Part shown: one piece after another, positions 62,344-64,000 of the stretch
Layout of the letters: each line of letters starts with the position of its first letter
Position numbering within the stretch: the stretch's first letter is position 1
DNA from: Pseudomonas baltica
GTDB taxonomy: Bacteria > Pseudomonadota > Gammaproteobacteria > Pseudomonadales > Pseudomonadaceae
Length of the DNA stretch: 64,000 bases
Reading direction: 5' to 3'
Assembly: GCF_031880315.1 (NCBI RefSeq)
Contig: NZ_CP134771.1
Span: 2,170,001-2,234,000, forward strand
Notes under the pieces: model-generated
The model's database searches: none
The model's input: only the letters and a program-made list of their open reading frames with translations
What the model was told of the DNA's origin: nothing
Program-made: the position numbers and the translations under genes

Positions 62344-63363
62344 TCACTTGTTGAAATCGGATTTCCAGTAGCCTTCGATCTTCGCGACCAGCGACTTCGG
62401 CAGGGCCACGTAGTCCAGCGAAGCGGCTTGTTCCTGACCGTTTTCCAGCGACCATTTGAAGAAGTCGAAAGCGGCCTTGCTTTGCTCGGCGTTCTTCGGC
62501 GTCTTGTACATGATGATCCAGGTGGTAGCGGTGATCGGCCATGCGGCCTCGCCCGGGGCATTGGTCATGATCAGGTTGAAGTCTTTGGCGCTCGCCCAGT
62601 CAGCGGTATCGGCAGCGGCACCGAACGCCTTGGCGCTAGGTTCGACAAACTTGCCCGCAGCGTTTTTCAGCTGGGTGTGAGCCATTTTGTTCTGCAGTGC
62701 ATAGGCGAATTCGACATAGCCGATCGAGCCCTTGATCTGCTTCACGTAGGCCGAAACACCTTCGTTACCCTTGCCGCCCACACCCGCTGGCCACTGCACG
62801 GTGGTACCGAACTTGAGCTTTTCGTTCCACTCGGGACTGACCTTGGACAGGTAGTTGGTGAAGTTGAAAGAGGTACCCGAGCCGTCCGAGCGGTGCACGA
62901 CGGTGATGGCCTGGTCAGGCAGCGTCACGCCAGCGTTCAGCGCGACGATGGCAGGGTCGTTCCACTTCTTGATATCGCCCATGAAAATCTTGGCCAGGGT
63001 CGGGCCGTCCAGTTTCAACTTGCCCGGCTCGACGCCTTCGATGTTGACGACCGGTACGATACCGCCGATGACGCTAGGGAATTGACCCAGGCCGGCGGCC
63101 TGAAGGTCCTCTGCCGACAACGGCGCGTCGGAAGCACCGAAATCGACCGTGGCTGCCTTGATCTGCGCGATACCGCCACCCGAACCGATGGACTGGTAGT
63201 TGATGCGGTTAGGCGATGCCTTGCTGTAGTCCTGGGACCACTTGGACACCACCGGAAATACGAAGCTCGAACCTGCACCCGTTACATCAGTCGCATGCGC
63301 CATGCCACTCAGGCACAACGAAGCCAGCAAAATCGAGAGACGATTTTTGGTCAGCAGAATCAC
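62344..63363 (-). CDS. pstS: Phosphate-binding protein PstS
   Basis: Periplasmic solute-binding protein of 339 residues, with a signal peptide cleaved after MAHA. Phosphate-binding loops are visible: TGAGSSFVFPV, SIGSGGGIAQIKAATVDFGASDAPL and RSDGSGTSFNFTNYL. The start is GTG at 63363 with GAGG 7 bases upstream; no ATG lies nearby. Tandem Pho boxes precede it. Confidence 0.94.
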   Translation of the reverse strand: MILLTKNRLSILLASLCLSGMAHATDVTGAGSSFVFPVVSKWSQDYSKASPNRINYQSIGSGGGIAQIKAATVDFGASDAPLSAEDLQAAGLGQFPSVIGGIVPVVNIEGVEPGKLKLDGPTLAKIFMGDIKKWNDPAIVALNAGVTLPDQAITVVHRSDGSGTSFNFTNYLSKVSPEWNEKLKFGTTVQWPAGVGGKGNEGVSAYVKQIKGSIGYVEFAYALQNKMAHTQLKNAAGKFVEPSAKAFGAAADTADWASAKDFNLIMTNAPGEAAWPITATTWIIMYKTPKNAEQSKAAFDFFKWSLENGQEQAASLDYVALPKSLVAKIEGYWKSDFNK

Positions 63364-63434
63364 GGCAACACCTCAGTCAAGGGATTTGTGGGAAAGCCCA
63401 CTGGAGAAGACGTTGCAGATTTAATGCTTTGAAT

Positions 63435-63475
63435 GTGTAAGTTTGATGACAGTCAGTCGAATGCTTTTGTGACAG
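63435..63475 (-). promoter_or_regulatory. Tandem Pho boxes before pstS
   Basis: Minus strand: CTGTCAC-AAAA-GCATTCG (63475-63458) and CTGTCAT-CAAA-CTTACAC (63452-63435), with starts 23 bp apart. Both match the PhoB box CTGTCAT-N4-CTGTCAC well, the downstream one best. Strong support for PhoB control. Confidence 0.82.
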
Positions 63476-63552
63476 TGGGCGGGGTGCCACTATGGAGAGG
63501 GGTCGGGCAGGTAAAAAAATATTTATGGATGGAGGATCAGGGTGTCCGTTGC

Positions 63553-63632
63553 GGCCCCTTCGCGGGCAAGCCTTGCTCGCACCTGAGTACGACACCGCCT
63601 CTGTGGGAGCCGAGCTTGCTCGCGAAGGGGCC
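63553..63632. repeat. Inverted REP pair before pstS
   Basis: GGCCCCTTCGCGGGCAAGC (63553-63571) and GCTTGCTCGCGAAGGGGCC (63614-63632) are inverted copies with one mismatch over 19 bp. A GTGGGAGC core is at 63603-63610. Confidence 0.8.
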
Positions 63633-63639
63633 GGGCCTG

Positions 63640-64000
63640 CTAGCGCACACCCTCCTGACGCAACGCTGCAGGCGTGAACTCGCTGGTGCTGGCCGGCACG
63701 CCGAACTGGTAGCCACGGGCCTCTTCGTTCTTCAGGCCCAAGGCCACGTAGCGCCCGGCCTGCAGGTCGTAGAGCACCTCGAACGCATACCAGGGCACCT
63801 GGTTGTTGTAGTAGTTTTCGGCATGGGCTTCGGCCACCCGCCACAGCTGCCCGCGGCCATCGTAGTGATCGATGATCGCCGCTTGCCAGGTGTCTTCGTC
63901 GAAGTAGAAGTCACGCTTGGCGTACACATGCCGCTGTCCGGGCTTGAGTGTGGCGACCACGTGCCAGACCCGGCGCAGCTCGTAGCGCGCCAAATCCTGA
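63640..64000 (-). CDS. DUF1329 protein, 3' part
   Basis: C-terminal 119 codons of a DUF1329 outer-membrane-associated protein (RRVWHVVATLKPGQRHVYAKRDFYFDEDTWQAAIIDHYDGRGQLWRVAEAH is the family block). The gene runs off the window edge; its start lies beyond 64000. DUF1329 proteins have a LolA/LppX-like fold and are found with RND-type lipid or sterol-related exporters. The stop at 63640 is close to the REP pair. Confidence 0.82.
   Translation of the reverse strand, partial: QDLARYELRRVWHVVATLKPGQRHVYAKRDFYFDEDTWQAAIIDHYDGRGQLWRVAEAHAENYYNNQVPWYAFEVLYDLQAGRYVALGLKNEEARGYQFGVPASTSEFTPAALRQEGVR

Overview
The window is chromosomal DNA from a Pseudomonas of the fluorescens/putida type. The evidence is GC-rich coding with dense short operons, Pseudomonas-specific genes (MvaT, BifA, ColRS, XenB, OlsBA, and a pca cluster with the P. 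putida order R-K-F-T-B-D-C plus a porin), and several REP-type hairpins built on a GTGGGAGC...GCTCGCGAAG core. I saw no insertion sequence, prophage, CRISPR array, rRNA or tRNA.

Layout. (1) 1-9.9 kb: the protocatechuate/4-hydroxybenzoate branch of the beta-ketoadipate pathway: an OprD-type porin facing pcaC, pcaD, pcaB, pcaT, pcaF, pcaK and the IclR-type activator pcaR. PcaR-like boxes (GTTCGATAATCGC) lie before pcaR and pcaF, with a related dyad before pcaK and a weak match before the porin. (2) 10.3-18.7 kb: a small conserved protein, the Pit phosphate transporter, a HerA/YjgR-like ATPase, an LPG-synthase-like membrane protein, purU, the H-NS-like silencer mvaT and exonuclease I. (3) 18.8-25.9 kb: a six-gene MoxR-type operon (RDD, SpoIIM-like, DUF4129, DUF4350, MoxR ATPase, DUF58) with overlapping or near-overlapping genes. 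(4) 25.9-34 kb: a PilZ protein, a lipoprotein, pykA, a delta-60-repeat protein, a 2Fe-2S reductase, a diguanylate cyclase and class I fumarase. (5) 34-38 kb: a Fur-boxed ECF sigma / FecR / TonB-receptor iron surface-signalling trio. (6) 38-44.1 kb: a phospholipase D-type cardiolipin synthase, an acyl-CoA-dehydrogenase-like protein, ornithine-lipid genes olsB-olsA, acpH, and an ArsR regulator with xenB. (7) 44.2-50.3 kb: a coiled-coil membrane protein, an SDR-like protein, a LysE-type exporter, sodB and the c-di-GMP phosphodiesterase bifA. (8) 50.4-55.6 kb: imelysin lipoprotein, di-haem oxidoreductase, second imelysin and DUF1513 protein, a likely periplasmic iron-handling module. The di-haem gene is broken by a 25-bp tandem duplication. 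(9) 55.7-58.6 kb: an internally deleted RND membrane-fusion gene (mexV remnant, no pump gene after it), a small exported protein and colSR. (10) 58.8-64 kb: an OmpA lipoprotein, a short-type pstSCAB operon behind tandem Pho boxes and without phoU, and the 3' part of a DUF1329 gene running off the edge.

The points most worth following up are the duplication that splits the di-haem gene, the imelysin/di-haem/DUF1513 module, the MoxR/SpoIIM/RDD operon, the mexV remnant and the PcaR box set. All assignments come from reading the sequence and recalled family knowledge; no database search was run.
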